Shown piece after piece: positions 48,392-57,145 of a DNA stretch of 64,000 bases (within the stretch, counting starts at the first letter, position 1; every line of letters begins with the position of its first letter). The translations under genes and the position numbers were made by a program. The stretch spans positions 1,765,630-1,829,629 of the forward strand of contig NZ_CP078077.1 of NCBI RefSeq assembly GCF_023101185.1, given 5' to 3'. A model generated the notes under the pieces. The model did no database searches. It worked only from the letters and a program-made list of their open reading frames with translations, and had not been told where the DNA came from. The DNA comes from Microbacterium galbinum. GTDB taxonomy: Bacteria > Actinomycetota > Actinomycetes > Actinomycetales > Microbacteriaceae.

Positions 48392-48414
48392 CCTCGCGAC
48401 GTGCTCCGCAGTCG

Positions 48415-48768
48415 CTACTGAGTGAGGCTGTTCAGGGCCTGCCCGAGTTCTTCGCCGATCTGGTGACTGAGTTTTCCGTGTTCCATGGTCATGCCACCTT
48501 GGAAGTAGAACTTGTAGTTCTTCTCTGGCGTGCGCAGCGAGAAGTGAGCGAAAGGTGCCCATTTGTTCTCGTATCCGATGATCGAGGAGAGTGGCAACGC
48601 GAACAGGGTCTCGCTGGTCTTGTCGGTCACGAACCGAATGCTGTCGCGGGTGAGTGTGAGAACCCCCGGTTTCGCTCCGACCGGCGTGAATGCGAGCTTG
48701 AGCAGCAGCGCCGGCACTTCGTGAACGGCATCATTCGACGGCGCAGCAGAGTCCTGGGTATCGGTCAC
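48415..48768 (-). CDS. Hypothetical protein, PH/GRAM-like core
   Basis: 117 residues. After a disordered start (TDTQDSAAPSNDAVHEV) comes LLLKLAFTPVGAKPGVLTLT, then SIRFVTDKTSETLFALPLSS, then IIGYENKWAPFAHFSLRTPE, with KNYKFYFQGG closing. The alternation of strands and the phrase 'converted to a value, compared, then used' style of GRAM/PH domains suggest a PH-like fold, but no family is certain. GTG start at 48768 with GGAGG 4 nt before. It lies between the iron box and the second S-component gene. Function unknown. Confidence 0.65.
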   Translation of the reverse strand: MTDTQDSAAPSNDAVHEVPALLLKLAFTPVGAKPGVLTLTRDSIRFVTDKTSETLFALPLSSIIGYENKWAPFAHFSLRTPEKNYKFYFQGGMTMEHGKLSHQIGEELGQALNSLTQ

Positions 48769-48845
48769 GCCCTCCAACGTATATTTCCGCGCGCTGGTTA
48801 ACCCCCGGCCAACCAGAAAATCACCCTCGGCGGCTTCCCGGGCGC

Positions 48846-49391
48846 TCAGCGACGGGCGACGCCGGCGCGGCTGAGCGCCGTGCCGACCGCGAGGCCGATC
48901 GCGGTCCACGCGATGGGGCCGAGCACCGAGATCGCGAGATATGTGATCTGCGCCCACAGCGGCATCGTGCCGAGATGCGCGGCGAAGAACACGGCGACCG
49001 CCACGACGACGCCGATCAGCGCCGCCGAGATGAAGAAGCGCCAGGCGCCCCAGGCGCGGTAGCGGGTGAGGGCCGCGACGCCCTCCTGGATCGCGCCGAA
49101 CAGCAGCGCCGTGCCGATGAAGCGCAGCGCCCAGGCCGGATTGAACGCGCTCGAGACGAGGGCGGCGATCAGGTGCGTGATGAGCGCCACGAACGGACGC
49201 CGCAGCACCTCCTGAGCGATGATCCCCGGCAGCACGTGCGAGCCGAGCACGAGCCCGTAGAGGAAGAGCAGGGGGCTCGCGAGCAGGATCGGCGTGACCC
49301 ATCCGGCGATGCCTCCGATGAGGCCGGTCGCGACGCCGATCGCGGCGCAGATCAGCAGCACGCGGGTCGGCAGGACAGAGGTTCGGGCCAC
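48846..49391 (-). CDS. ECF transporter S component, YkoE-like (second)
   Basis: 181 residues with about six hydrophobic helices (VLLICAAIGVATGLIGGIAG, PLLFLYGLVLGSHVLPGI, LITHLIAALVSSAFN, AALIGVVVAVAVFF, LAISVLGPIAWTAIGLAVG). It parallels the first S component at 44282 helix by helix and ends ALSRAGVARR against RLRRAGVGGRR, so the two are paralogues. Both probably share the same ATPase and T component. GTG start with TAGGCT 6 nt before, so it has its own leaderless-type promoter. Confidence 0.75.
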   Translation of the reverse strand: MARTSVLPTRVLLICAAIGVATGLIGGIAGWVTPILLASPLLFLYGLVLGSHVLPGIIAQEVLRRPFVALITHLIAALVSSAFNPAWALRFIGTALLFGAIQEGVAALTRYRAWGAWRFFISAALIGVVVAVAVFFAAHLGTMPLWAQITYLAISVLGPIAWTAIGLAVGTALSRAGVARR

Positions 49392-49397
49392 GGTTCC

Positions 49398-49403
49398 AGC
49401 CTA
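49398..49403 (-). promoter_or_regulatory. -10 box TAGGCT (leaderless) of the second S component
   Basis: TAGGCT on the minus strand ends 6 nt before the GTG at 49391. Confidence 0.55.
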
Positions 49404-49460
49404 CTTGCGCGCACGATGCGCGGATGCCGAGGGGGCCGTGCAAAAGCACGGCGTCGGTGG

Positions 49461-52010
49461 TCAGCGCAGGCGTTCGGCCAGGTAAGGCGCCGTGCGGCTC
49501 GCGGGATTCCGCGCGACGTGCTCCGGGGTTCCGGCCGCGATGACGCGGCCCCCCGCGTCGCCTCCGGCGGGCCCGAGGTCGATGACCCAGTCCGCCGCAG
49601 CGACGAAGTCCATCTCGTGCTCGACGACGACCACGGTGTCGCCGGAGTCGACCAGCGCATGCAGCTGCGCGAGCAGCCGTTGCACGTCGGCGGGGTGCAA
49701 CCCGGTGGTCGGCTCGTCGAGCAGATACAGAGTGTGGCCCCGGCGCACGCGCTGCAGCTCGGTCGCCAGTTTGATGCGCTGCGCCTCGCCGCCGGAGAGC
49801 TCGGTGGCGGGCTGACCGAGGCGGAGGTATCCGAGCCCGACGTCGAGGAGAGCACGCAGGCTGCGTGCCGCCGCCGGAATCGAGGCCAGCGCCTCGGATG
49901 CCTGCTCGACGGTGAGGGCGAGCACGTCGGCGATCGTCCGGCCGTCGTAGGTGACCTCGAGCGTTTCGGCGTTGTACCGCGCGCCGTCGCACGTCGGGCA
50001 GCGCCCGTAGCTGCCGGGCAGGAACAGCAGCTCGACCGAGACGAATCCCTCGCCGAGGCAGGTCTCGCAGCGCCCGCCGGCGACGTTGAACGAGAAGCGT
50101 CCGGCGCCGTACCCGCGCTCGCGGGCGAGGTCGGTGCGGGCGAAGACGGCACGCACGGCATCGAACAGGCCCGTGTAAGTCGCGAGGTTCGAGCGCGGTG
50201 TGCGGCCGATCGGCTTCTGGTCGACCCGCACGAGACGATCGATGTGCTCGAGACCGCGCACGTCGCGCACGGTCAGGGAGTCGGCGCCCGCATCCGGCAC
50301 CGTCGCCTCGGCCGGCCGGGAGTCGTCGCCTCCGGCATCGATCGGGGTGTCGTCGATCTCGTCGGGGGTGTCGTCCGAGCGCAGGTGCGCGCGCACGACT
50401 TCGGGGAGCACCCGACTGACGAGTGTCGACTTGCCCGACCCCGAGACACCCGTCACGGCGACGAGGGTGCCGAGCGGGACGGATGCATCGATGTCGGCGA
50501 GGTTGTGCAGGCTCACGCCCTCGACCGTGAGCCACGCCGACGCCTCTCGGCGGTCGCGTCGCGTCACGGATGCCGCATGCGCGTGGGGGAACAGGAACGG
50601 CCGGGTGACGGATGCCTCGACAGCGGCGAGCCCCGGGACCGCGCCGCTGTAGAGCACGTGCCCACCGCCTTCGCCGGCACCGGGGCCGACGTCGACGATC
50701 CAATCGGCGTGGCGGACGATGTCCATGTTGTGCTCGACCACGAAGACCGAGTTCCCGGAGCTCTTGAGCTGTGCGAGCACCTCAAGCAGCTGCTCGGCGT
50801 CGGCGGGATGCAGACCGGCCGAGGGCTCGTCGAGCACGTAGACCACCCCGAAGAGTCCCGACCGCAGCTGCGTCGCGAGCCGGAGCCGCTGCATCTCACC
50901 GGGGGACAGGGTGGTCGTCGCTCGGCCCAGCCCCAGGTAGCCGAGCCCCAGGTCGGTGAGGACCTCGATGCGCGCGAGGAGGTCGGTCGTGAGGGCGACG
51001 GCGACGTCGGTGCGCTCGCCCGAGAGAGTGGTGGGGAGCGCAGGCGTGACCTCGGTGAGCTGCGTCGTCGGGCGGATGACGTCGGCGAGGTCGGTCAGCG
51101 GGAGAGCGTTGAGCTCGGCGATCGATCGGCCGGCGAACGTGACGGCCAGGGCCTCGCGTCGCAGCCCCGTACCCCCGCACAGCGGGCACGGCCCGGATCG
51201 CACGAACTGGAGCACCTTGGTGCGCATCATCTGGCTCTTCGAGTCGGCGAGCGTGTGGAAGACGTACTTCTTGGCGCTCCAGAACATGCCGTTGTAGGGC
51301 TTGGCCACGCGGTCGCGCTGCGGAGTGATCTGCACCACCGGCTGCTCGTCGGTGAAGAGCAGCCACTCGCGATCGGCGGGGGGAAGATCCCGCCAGGGGA
51401 CGTCGACGTCGTAGCCGAGCGCGATCGTGATGTCGCGCAGGTTCTTCGCCTGCCACGCGCCCGGCCAGGCGGCGATCGCACCTTCGCGGATGCTCAGCGA
51501 AGGGTCGGGCACGAGCGAGTCCTCGGTGACGGTGTGCGCGACGCCGATGCCGTGACACTCCGGGCAGGCTCCGGCGACGGTGTTGGGAGAGAACGCATCG
51601 GAGTCGAGCCGGGTCGTGAAACCCTTCGGGAAGGTGCCCGCCCGGGAGAAGAGCATGCGCAACGAGTTCGACAGCGTCGTCACGGTGCCGACGCTCGATC
51701 GCGAGCTGGGCGCGCCGCGTCGCTGCTGCAGGGCGACCGCCGGGGGCAGGCCCGAGATCGATTCGACGTGCGGATCGTGGCCCTGCTGGATGAGCCTCCT
51801 CGCGTACGGCGCCACCGACTCGAGATATCGGCGCTGGGCTTCCGTGAAGATGGTGCCGAACGCGAGCGACGACTTGCCCGATCCCGAGACTCCGGTGAAC
51901 GCGACGATCCGATCGCGTGGCATGTCGACATCGACGGAGCGGAGGTTGTTCTCGTTCGCCCCGCGGACGCGGACGAACGAGTCGGGTGCGTTCTCAGAGG
52001 GGGAGGGCAT
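49461..52010 (-). CDS. UvrA-like ABC ATPase (UvrA2 type)
   Basis: 849 residues with two UvrA-type ATPase halves. Walker A motifs are GVSGSGKSS (40-48) and a second GVSGSGKST. Zinc knuckles are CPECHGIG / CPLCGGTG and CETCLGEG / CPTCDGARY. Signatures are LSPGEMQRLRLA and LSGGEAQRIKLA. It is about 100 residues shorter than UvrA, as in UvrA2 proteins that lack most of the UvrB-binding domain and are linked to DNA damage tolerance or self-resistance to DNA-binding drugs. The ATG at 52010 is chosen because TACACT lies 7 nt before it; earlier in-frame ATGs exist at 52040 and 52055. Confidence 0.88.
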   Translation of the reverse strand: MPSPSENAPDSFVRVRGANENNLRSVDVDMPRDRIVAFTGVSGSGKSSLAFGTIFTEAQRRYLESVAPYARRLIQQGHDPHVESISGLPPAVALQQRRGAPSSRSSVGTVTTLSNSLRMLFSRAGTFPKGFTTRLDSDAFSPNTVAGACPECHGIGVAHTVTEDSLVPDPSLSIREGAIAAWPGAWQAKNLRDITIALGYDVDVPWRDLPPADREWLLFTDEQPVVQITPQRDRVAKPYNGMFWSAKKYVFHTLADSKSQMMRTKVLQFVRSGPCPLCGGTGLRREALAVTFAGRSIAELNALPLTDLADVIRPTTQLTEVTPALPTTLSGERTDVAVALTTDLLARIEVLTDLGLGYLGLGRATTTLSPGEMQRLRLATQLRSGLFGVVYVLDEPSAGLHPADAEQLLEVLAQLKSSGNSVFVVEHNMDIVRHADWIVDVGPGAGEGGGHVLYSGAVPGLAAVEASVTRPFLFPHAHAASVTRRDRREASAWLTVEGVSLHNLADIDASVPLGTLVAVTGVSGSGKSTLVSRVLPEVVRAHLRSDDTPDEIDDTPIDAGGDDSRPAEATVPDAGADSLTVRDVRGLEHIDRLVRVDQKPIGRTPRSNLATYTGLFDAVRAVFARTDLARERGYGAGRFSFNVAGGRCETCLGEGFVSVELLFLPGSYGRCPTCDGARYNAETLEVTYDGRTIADVLALTVEQASEALASIPAAARSLRALLDVGLGYLRLGQPATELSGGEAQRIKLATELQRVRRGHTLYLLDEPTTGLHPADVQRLLAQLHALVDSGDTVVVVEHEMDFVAAADWVIDLGPAGGDAGGRVIAAGTPEHVARNPASRTAPYLAERLR

Positions 52011-52017
52011 TGTCGCG

Positions 52018-52023
52018 AGTGTA
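52018..52023 (-). promoter_or_regulatory. -10 box TACACT of the uvrA-like gene
   Basis: TACACT on the minus strand, 7 nt before the ATG at 52010, with no ribosome binding site. It decides the start codon used here. Confidence 0.5.
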
Positions 52024-52193
52024 TCCGCGACGTCGGACATCGCCCTGGGTGCCATTCAGGAACGGATGCCGCGGCGTCCGTTCGTCGCATCGTCGATGCC
52101 GCTCGTCGCACGGCATCCGCTCCCGCCCCTCGACCCCCGCGCCCGTTTCCTAGCGTGGGGGAACGCAATGACGCGCACCCCGAGGAGAACCCC

Positions 52194-54476
52194 ATGACTG
52201 CACCTTCGTCGCGCCGACGCGGCGCCGGAACCGTCGACGACGAGCCCATCATCGTCACCGACCCGAAACTCCCACCCGTCGCCCTCTCTCCCGAGCACGA
52301 GGAGAAGAGCCGGCGCTGGACCCTCCCGAAGATCCTGATCTGGACGGCGATCGCGCTGCTCGGCGGTGTCGCCTGGGTGATGCTCGCGATCGTGCGCGGC
52401 GAGACCGTGAACGCGATCTGGTTCGTCTTCGCGGCGGTCTGCACCTATCTGATCGGCTACCGCTTCTACTCGAAGGTGATCGAGAAGTACATCACCCGCC
52501 CCGACGATCGCCGCGCGACACCGGCCGAGGTCAAGCAGGACGGTAAGGACTACGTCCCCACCGACCGCCGCGTGCTCTACGGGCACCACTTCGCCGCGAT
52601 CGCCGGCGCCGGCCCGCTCGTCGGTCCCGTGCTCGCCGCGCAGATGGGCTACCTGCCCGGCACGATCTGGATCATCGTGGGTGTCGTGCTCGCGGGCGCC
52701 GTGCAGGACTACACCGTGCTGTTCTTCTCGATGCGCCGCGGAGGCCGCACGATCGGCCAGATGGCCCGCCAGGAGCTCGGGCGGATCGGCGGCACCGCCG
52801 CGATCATCGCCTCGCTGCTGATCATGCTGATCATCGTCGCGATCCTCGCGCTCGTCGTCGTCAACGCCCTCGGTGAGAGCCCCTGGGGCGTCTTCTCGGT
52901 GGCGATGACCATCCCGATCGCGATCTTCATGGGCATCTACCTGCGCTTCCTGCGCCCGGGCAAGGTCACCGAGGTCTCGATCATCGGGTTCGTGCTGCTC
53001 ATGGCCGCGATCATCGGCGGCGGCTGGGTCGCCGGCACCGAGTGGGGCCAGGCGATCTTCCACCTCGACCGCACCACGATCGCGTGGGGCATCATCATCT
53101 ACGGCTTCATCGCCGCGGTGCTCCCGGTGTGGCTGCTGCTCGCTCCCCGCGACTACCTCTCGACGTTCATGAAGATCGGTGTGATCGTGATGCTCGCCGG
53201 AGCGATCATCCTGGTGCGCCCCGAGATCACGGTGCCCGCGGTCAGCATCTTCGGCGAGAACGGCATGGGGCCGGTGTTCGCCGGTCCTCTCTTCCCCTTC
53301 CTGTTCGTGACCATCGCCTGCGGAGCGTTGTCGGGCTTCCACGCCCTGATCGCCTCCGGCACGACGCCCAAGCTCGTCGAGAAGGAGCGTCAGACTCGCT
53401 TCATCGGCTACGGCGGCATGCTCATGGAGTCGTTCGTCGCGATCATGGCGCTCGTCGCCGCGATCTCGATCGACCAGGGCATCTACTTCGCGATGAACGC
53501 GCCATCGGCGGTGACGGGCGGCACGGTCGAAGGCGCGGTCGCCTTCGTGAACTCGCTGGGTCTGACGGGGGTGAACCTCACCCCCGAGATGCTCACCGGC
53601 ACGGCTCAAGCGGTCGGCGAGGAGTCGATCGTCTCGCGCACCGGCGGCGCCCCGACCCTCGCGCTCGGCCTCGCGCACATCATGCAGCAGGCGCTCGGCG
53701 GGCAGGCGCTCATGGCGTTCTGGTACCACTTCGCGATCATGTTCGAGGCGCTGTTCATCCTCACGGCGGTGGATGCCGGCACCCGCGTCGCCCGCTTCAT
53801 GCTGCAGGACTCGATCGGCGCCTGGTTCCCGAAGTTCCGCGACGTCTCGTGGCGGCCCGGCGTCTGGATCTGCACGGCGATCATGGTGGCCGGCTGGGGA
53901 GCGATCCTCATCCTCGGCGTCACCGACCCGCTCGGCGGCATCAACACGTTCTTCCCGCTGTTCGGCATCGCGAACCAGCTGCTCGCCGCGATCGCGCTCG
54001 CCGTGGTGATGGCGATCGTCGCCAAGCGCGGCCGCAGCTACGTCAAGTGGGTGTGGATCATCGGCCTGCCGCTCGCCTTCACCGCGGTCGTCACGGTCAC
54101 GGCCTCGCTCTACAAGATCTTCTCGCCGGTCCCGGCGATCGGATACTGGGCGAACCACTTCCGCTACCTCGAGGCGCTGAACACCGGTGACACGTCGCTC
54201 GGAGAACGCGAGGTGCTCGAGGCGGTCATCCGCAACACGGCCGTGCAGGGCACGCTCTCGATCATCTTCGTGACGCTCGCGCTGATCGTCATGATCGCGG
54301 CGATCGTCGTCACCATCAAGGCGATCCGCAACGGCGGCGGCGAGAACACCGAAGACGAACCGGTCGCCTCGCGGCGGTTCGCCCCGGCGGGATTCCTGCC
54401 CAACGCCGACGAGCGCGAGCTCGAGAAGCAGTGGGAGCCGATCCTCGCCGACGAGCGCAAGGTCCCGAGCCACTGA
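52194..54476 (+). CDS. cstA: Carbon starvation protein CstA
   Basis: 760 residues with a cytoplasmic N-terminus and many membrane helices. CstA landmarks are GYRFYSKVIEKYITRPDDRR, GHHFAAIAGAGPLVGPVLAA, GAVQDYTVLFFSMRRGGRT, ACGALSGFHALIASGTTPK and AGTRVARFMLQDSIG. The family imports pyruvate and/or peptides when carbon is short. GAGGAGA precedes the ATG; TAGCGT at 52151 is a possible -10. It is followed 1 bp later by a YbdD/YjiX gene, the usual partner. A LytS/LytTR pair downstream may control it. Confidence 0.95.
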   Translation: MTAPSSRRRGAGTVDDEPIIVTDPKLPPVALSPEHEEKSRRWTLPKILIWTAIALLGGVAWVMLAIVRGETVNAIWFVFAAVCTYLIGYRFYSKVIEKYITRPDDRRATPAEVKQDGKDYVPTDRRVLYGHHFAAIAGAGPLVGPVLAAQMGYLPGTIWIIVGVVLAGAVQDYTVLFFSMRRGGRTIGQMARQELGRIGGTAAIIASLLIMLIIVAILALVVVNALGESPWGVFSVAMTIPIAIFMGIYLRFLRPGKVTEVSIIGFVLLMAAIIGGGWVAGTEWGQAIFHLDRTTIAWGIIIYGFIAAVLPVWLLLAPRDYLSTFMKIGVIVMLAGAIILVRPEITVPAVSIFGENGMGPVFAGPLFPFLFVTIACGALSGFHALIASGTTPKLVEKERQTRFIGYGGMLMESFVAIMALVAAISIDQGIYFAMNAPSAVTGGTVEGAVAFVNSLGLTGVNLTPEMLTGTAQAVGEESIVSRTGGAPTLALGLAHIMQQALGGQALMAFWYHFAIMFEALFILTAVDAGTRVARFMLQDSIGAWFPKFRDVSWRPGVWICTAIMVAGWGAILILGVTDPLGGINTFFPLFGIANQLLAAIALAVVMAIVAKRGRSYVKWVWIIGLPLAFTAVVTVTASLYKIFSPVPAIGYWANHFRYLEALNTGDTSLGEREVLEAVIRNTAVQGTLSIIFVTLALIVMIAAIVVTIKAIRNGGGENTEDEPVASRRFAPAGFLPNADERELEKQWEPILADERKVPSH

Positions 54477-54477
54477 C

Positions 54478-54717
54478 ATGGTGATCCATCACACGGATGC
54501 CGCGCCCACGCCGCTGCGTGCACTGCTCGGTGCCGCGGCGCGGGTCGGGCGCGGCATCCGCTGGTACATGACGACGCTGATGGGCGACACGGCCTACGCG
54601 ACCTACGTCGCCCATCACCGTCGCCATCATCCGGACGAGGACCCGATGACCGAGCGCCAGTTCTGGCGTCAGCGCATGGACGACCAGGACCGCAACCCCG
54701 GCGCCCGGTGCTGCTGA
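54478..54717 (+). CDS. YbdD/YjiX family protein
   Basis: 79 residues with the family core WYMTTLMGDTAYATYVAHHR then HHPDEDPMTERQFWRQRMDD. Proteins of this family are encoded directly after CstA-type transporters (cstA-ybdD, btsT-yjiX in E. coli) and are needed for or modulate their function. The ATG lies 1 bp after the cstA stop, so the two form an operon. The ending NPGARCC has two cysteines, common in the family. Confidence 0.92.
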   Translation: MVIHHTDAAPTPLRALLGAAARVGRGIRWYMTTLMGDTAYATYVAHHRRHHPDEDPMTERQFWRQRMDDQDRNPGARCC

Positions 54718-54735
54718 CCGGTGCGCCCGGCGGGG

Positions 54736-54840
54736 CCCTTCGACAAGCTCAGGGACCCAGTTGTGCGTGGCGGCGCCCTTCGACAAGCTCAGGGACCCGC
54801 AAGGGCTGGGTCGCTGAGCCTGTCGAAGCGTCCCCCACGA
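54736..54840 (+). repeat. Inverted CTTCGACAAGCTCAG repeats (three words)
   Basis: Two direct copies of CCCTTCGACAAGCTCAGGG (54736, 54776) are followed by the inverted form GGGTCGCTGAGCCTGTCGAA (about 54809). The last about 35 bp (54806-54840) are identical to 58663-58697. It lies between ybdD and the histidine kinase promoter and can fold into a hairpin. Confidence 0.8.
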
Positions 54841-54851
54841 GGCACCCTGCC

Positions 54852-54857
54852 TAGGCT
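54852..54857 (+). promoter_or_regulatory. -10 box TAGGCT (leaderless) of the histidine kinase gene
   Basis: TAGGCT ends 6 nt before the ATG at 54864; no ribosome binding site. Confidence 0.6.
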
Positions 54858-54863
54858 GATCAC

Positions 54864-56045
54864 ATGACCGACGTCGTTCTCGCCGCCGTGCTGGGCGTGC
54901 TCGGCGGCATCGCGCTGACGGTGCTGCTGCTGCTCGCCCGCCGTCTCGCGCGCGGCGCGGCCGATCTCGGCAGCGAGGGTGAGCAGGCGGCTCTGCGGGC
55001 GCTGCATCACGCGAGTCTCGCCGCTCCGCACCTGCGCGCGGGCCTCTCGGCTCCGGAGGTCGTGAAGGCCGCCCGGCACCTGCGCGTGCTGCTCGGCAGT
55101 GCCGCCGTCGCGATCGTCGCCGACGACGACACCGTCTCGTTCGACGGCGCGCCCGACGGGCTGGAAGCCGCGGCCGTGCGGATCGCGAGCCGCGTGCGCG
55201 AATCGGGTCGCCGACAGGTCTTCCCCTCGCAGGCCGCCGACGACCATCTCGAGGGCGTCGGTGCGCCGATCGTCGTCGACGGCCACGTGATCGGCGTGGT
55301 CGTCGCGTTCGCGGCCCCGGTGCGCGCGGCGCTGGTGCGGGCGGCCGAAGAGGTCGCCGACTGGTGCGCGGCACAGGTCGAGCTGGGCGGACTCGACGCC
55401 TCGCGCACCCAGCTCGCCGAGGCCGAACTGCGCTCGCTGCGCGCGCAGATCTCGCCGCACTTCATCTACAACGCCCTCACGGCGATCGCCTCTTTCATCA
55501 CGACCGATCCCGCCCGCGCCCGCGATCTCGTGCTCGAGTTCGCCGACTTCACCCGTTACTCGTTCCGGCGGCAGGGCGAGTTCACGACCGTGGCCGATGA
55601 GCTCGAGAGCATCCGTTCCTACCTCGAGCTGGAGCGCGCCCGCTTCGGCGAGCGTCTGCGCGTGACGCTGCAGATCGCGCCCGAGACTCTCGCGACGGTG
55701 ATCCCGTTCCTCTCCGTGCAGCCGCTCGTCGAGAACGCGGTGCGCCATGGTCTCGAGCCGGGCGAGGGCGGCGGCGAGATCCGGATCGCGTCGCGCGACG
55801 AGGGCACGCACACCGAGATCACGGTGGAGGACGACGGCATCGGCATGGATCCGGATGCTCTGCGCTCCACCCTCACGGCGGCCGACGACGGCCTGCACGT
55901 GGGGCTGCGCAACGTCGATACGCGTCTGCGCCAGCTCTACGGGGCGGACGGCGGCCTGGTCGTCGAGACGAACACCGGCGCCGGTACCCTGGTGCGCATG
56001 CGGGTGCCCAAGTCGCAACCGCTGAACGACCCGGACAACGACTGA
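54864..56045 (+). CDS. Sensor histidine kinase, LytS/BtsS type
   Basis: 393 residues. One N-terminal membrane helix (VVLAAVLGVLGGIALTVLLL) is followed by a GAF-like domain (about 50-180), then the His_kinase domain with the phosphoacceptor in LRAQISPHFIYNAL, and the ATPase with LVENAVRHGLEPG (N box) and DDGIGM (G box). LytS-like kinases lacking the 5-TM receptor module are common in actinobacteria. The response regulator starts 9 bp after. By family analogy (BtsSR, YpdAB) it may sense pyruvate, which would suit cstA upstream and the symporter downstream. Confidence 0.9.
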   Translation: MTDVVLAAVLGVLGGIALTVLLLLARRLARGAADLGSEGEQAALRALHHASLAAPHLRAGLSAPEVVKAARHLRVLLGSAAVAIVADDDTVSFDGAPDGLEAAAVRIASRVRESGRRQVFPSQAADDHLEGVGAPIVVDGHVIGVVVAFAAPVRAALVRAAEEVADWCAAQVELGGLDASRTQLAEAELRSLRAQISPHFIYNALTAIASFITTDPARARDLVLEFADFTRYSFRRQGEFTTVADELESIRSYLELERARFGERLRVTLQIAPETLATVIPFLSVQPLVENAVRHGLEPGEGGGEIRIASRDEGTHTEITVEDDGIGMDPDALRSTLTAADDGLHVGLRNVDTRLRQLYGADGGLVVETNTGAGTLVRMRVPKSQPLNDPDND

Positions 56046-56054
56046 GGTGCGGCC

Positions 56055-56774
56055 ATGATCGACGTGCTCGTCGCCGACGACGAGAGACCGGCGCTCGACG
56101 AACTCGTGCACCTGCTGCGCACCGATGAGCGCATCGGCGACATCCTCACGGCCACGACGGGTGCCGACGCCCTGCGGCAGCTGTCTCAGCGTGCCGTGCG
56201 CATCGCCTTCCTCGACATCCACATGCCCGGTCTGCTCGGCACCGAACTCGCGCGCGGGCTGCTCTCGCTCGCCGAGCCGCCCGCCGTCGTCTTCGTCACC
56301 GCCGACGACGCCCGCGCCGTCGAGGCCTTCGAACTGCGCGCGGCCGACTACCTGCTCAAGCCCGTGCGCGCCGCGCGCCTGCGGCAGGCCGTCGACCGGG
56401 TGATCGAGCGCGGCGACGCGCCCTCGGCGGGTGACGACGAGGTGCTGCCCGTCTCGATCGGCTCGGCGGTGCGCTTCGTGCGCCGCAGCGACATCCGCTG
56501 GGTGCGGGCGCAGGGCGACTACTCGCGGCTCCACGCCGACGGCGATGTCGGGCATCTCGTGCGCATCCCGATCTCCGAACTCGAGGCGCGATGGGCGGAT
56601 GCCGGATTCCTGCGCATCCATCGCTCGACACTGGTGCGGGCATCCGCCGTCACCGAGGCCCGGCTCTCTGGCACCGATCCGTCGGTGTCGGTGGGCGAGA
56701 TCGTGCTGCCGGTGAGCAGGCGTCTGGTGCCGACCGTGCGCGAGGCGCTGGTGCGCAGCGAGGGGATGCCGTGA
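56055..56774 (+). CDS. LytTR family response regulator
   Basis: 239 residues. The receiver domain (1-120) has the acidic pair in VLVADDERPALDEL, the phosphorylated Asp in FLDIHMPG, and Lys in LLKPVRAARL. The LytTR DNA-binding domain (about 135-235) contains RRSDIRWVRAQGDYSRLHAD and FLRIHRSTLV. LytTR regulators bind direct repeats about 10-12 bp apart upstream of their targets. It is partner of the kinase before it; the DUF485-like gene overlaps its stop by 4 bp, so the transporter is in the same operon. Confidence 0.93.
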   Translation: MIDVLVADDERPALDELVHLLRTDERIGDILTATTGADALRQLSQRAVRIAFLDIHMPGLLGTELARGLLSLAEPPAVVFVTADDARAVEAFELRAADYLLKPVRAARLRQAVDRVIERGDAPSAGDDEVLPVSIGSAVRFVRRSDIRWVRAQGDYSRLHADGDVGHLVRIPISELEARWADAGFLRIHRSTLVRASAVTEARLSGTDPSVSVGEIVLPVSRRLVPTVREALVRSEGMP

Positions 56775-57145
56775 CCGAGGCGCCGAAGCGGGTGCGGGTG
56801 ACGGCGGATGCCGCGCCGCGCCGCCCGACGACGGCGACGCGCGGGATCGCCCTGCCGGGCTCCCCGGTCGACGAAGCGGATGCCGTGTATGCGCGCGCCC
56901 TGATGCGCAGCCAGTTCCGGCTCGCCCTCGGCACGATCGCCGGTTTCGTGCTGGTGGTGCTGGCGATGGCGTTGACGATCGCGCTGATCCCCGAGATCGA
57001 CCGGATCGTGCTGTGGGGGCTGCCGCTGTCGTGGCTGCTGCAGGCGTTCGCCTTCTATCCGGTGATCCTCGTGTTCGCGCTGCTGTACGTGCGCACCGCC
57101 GCGCGCAACGAGCGCCGGTACCGTGCGCTGCGGGACCGCGAATGA
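56771..57145 (+). CDS. DUF485-like small membrane protein
   Basis: 124 residues. A disordered basic start (1-40) is followed by two membrane helices (LALGTIAGFVLVVLAMALTI and LLQAFAFYPVILVFALLYV) and a charged end (RTAARNERRYRALRDRE). This matches the small DUF485-type partner (as YjcH with ActP) encoded before acetate-type sodium:solute symporters. GTG start inside the regulator's stop; its own stop overlaps the symporter start (ATGA). Confidence 0.82.
   Translation: MTEAPKRVRVTADAAPRRPTTATRGIALPGSPVDEADAVYARALMRSQFRLALGTIAGFVLVVLAMALTIALIPEIDRIVLWGLPLSWLLQAFAFYPVILVFALLYVRTAARNERRYRALRDRE

Noticed and set aside
48319..48414. TPP riboswitch before the YkoE-type ECF operon
   Set aside because: No CUGAGA/ACCUGA-type conserved elements in the right order; an iron box is present instead.
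48975..52193. Long plus-strand upstream extension of cstA
   Set aside because: It is antisense to the UvrA-like and S-component genes. The ATG at 52194 with GAGGAGA and the family N-terminus set the start.
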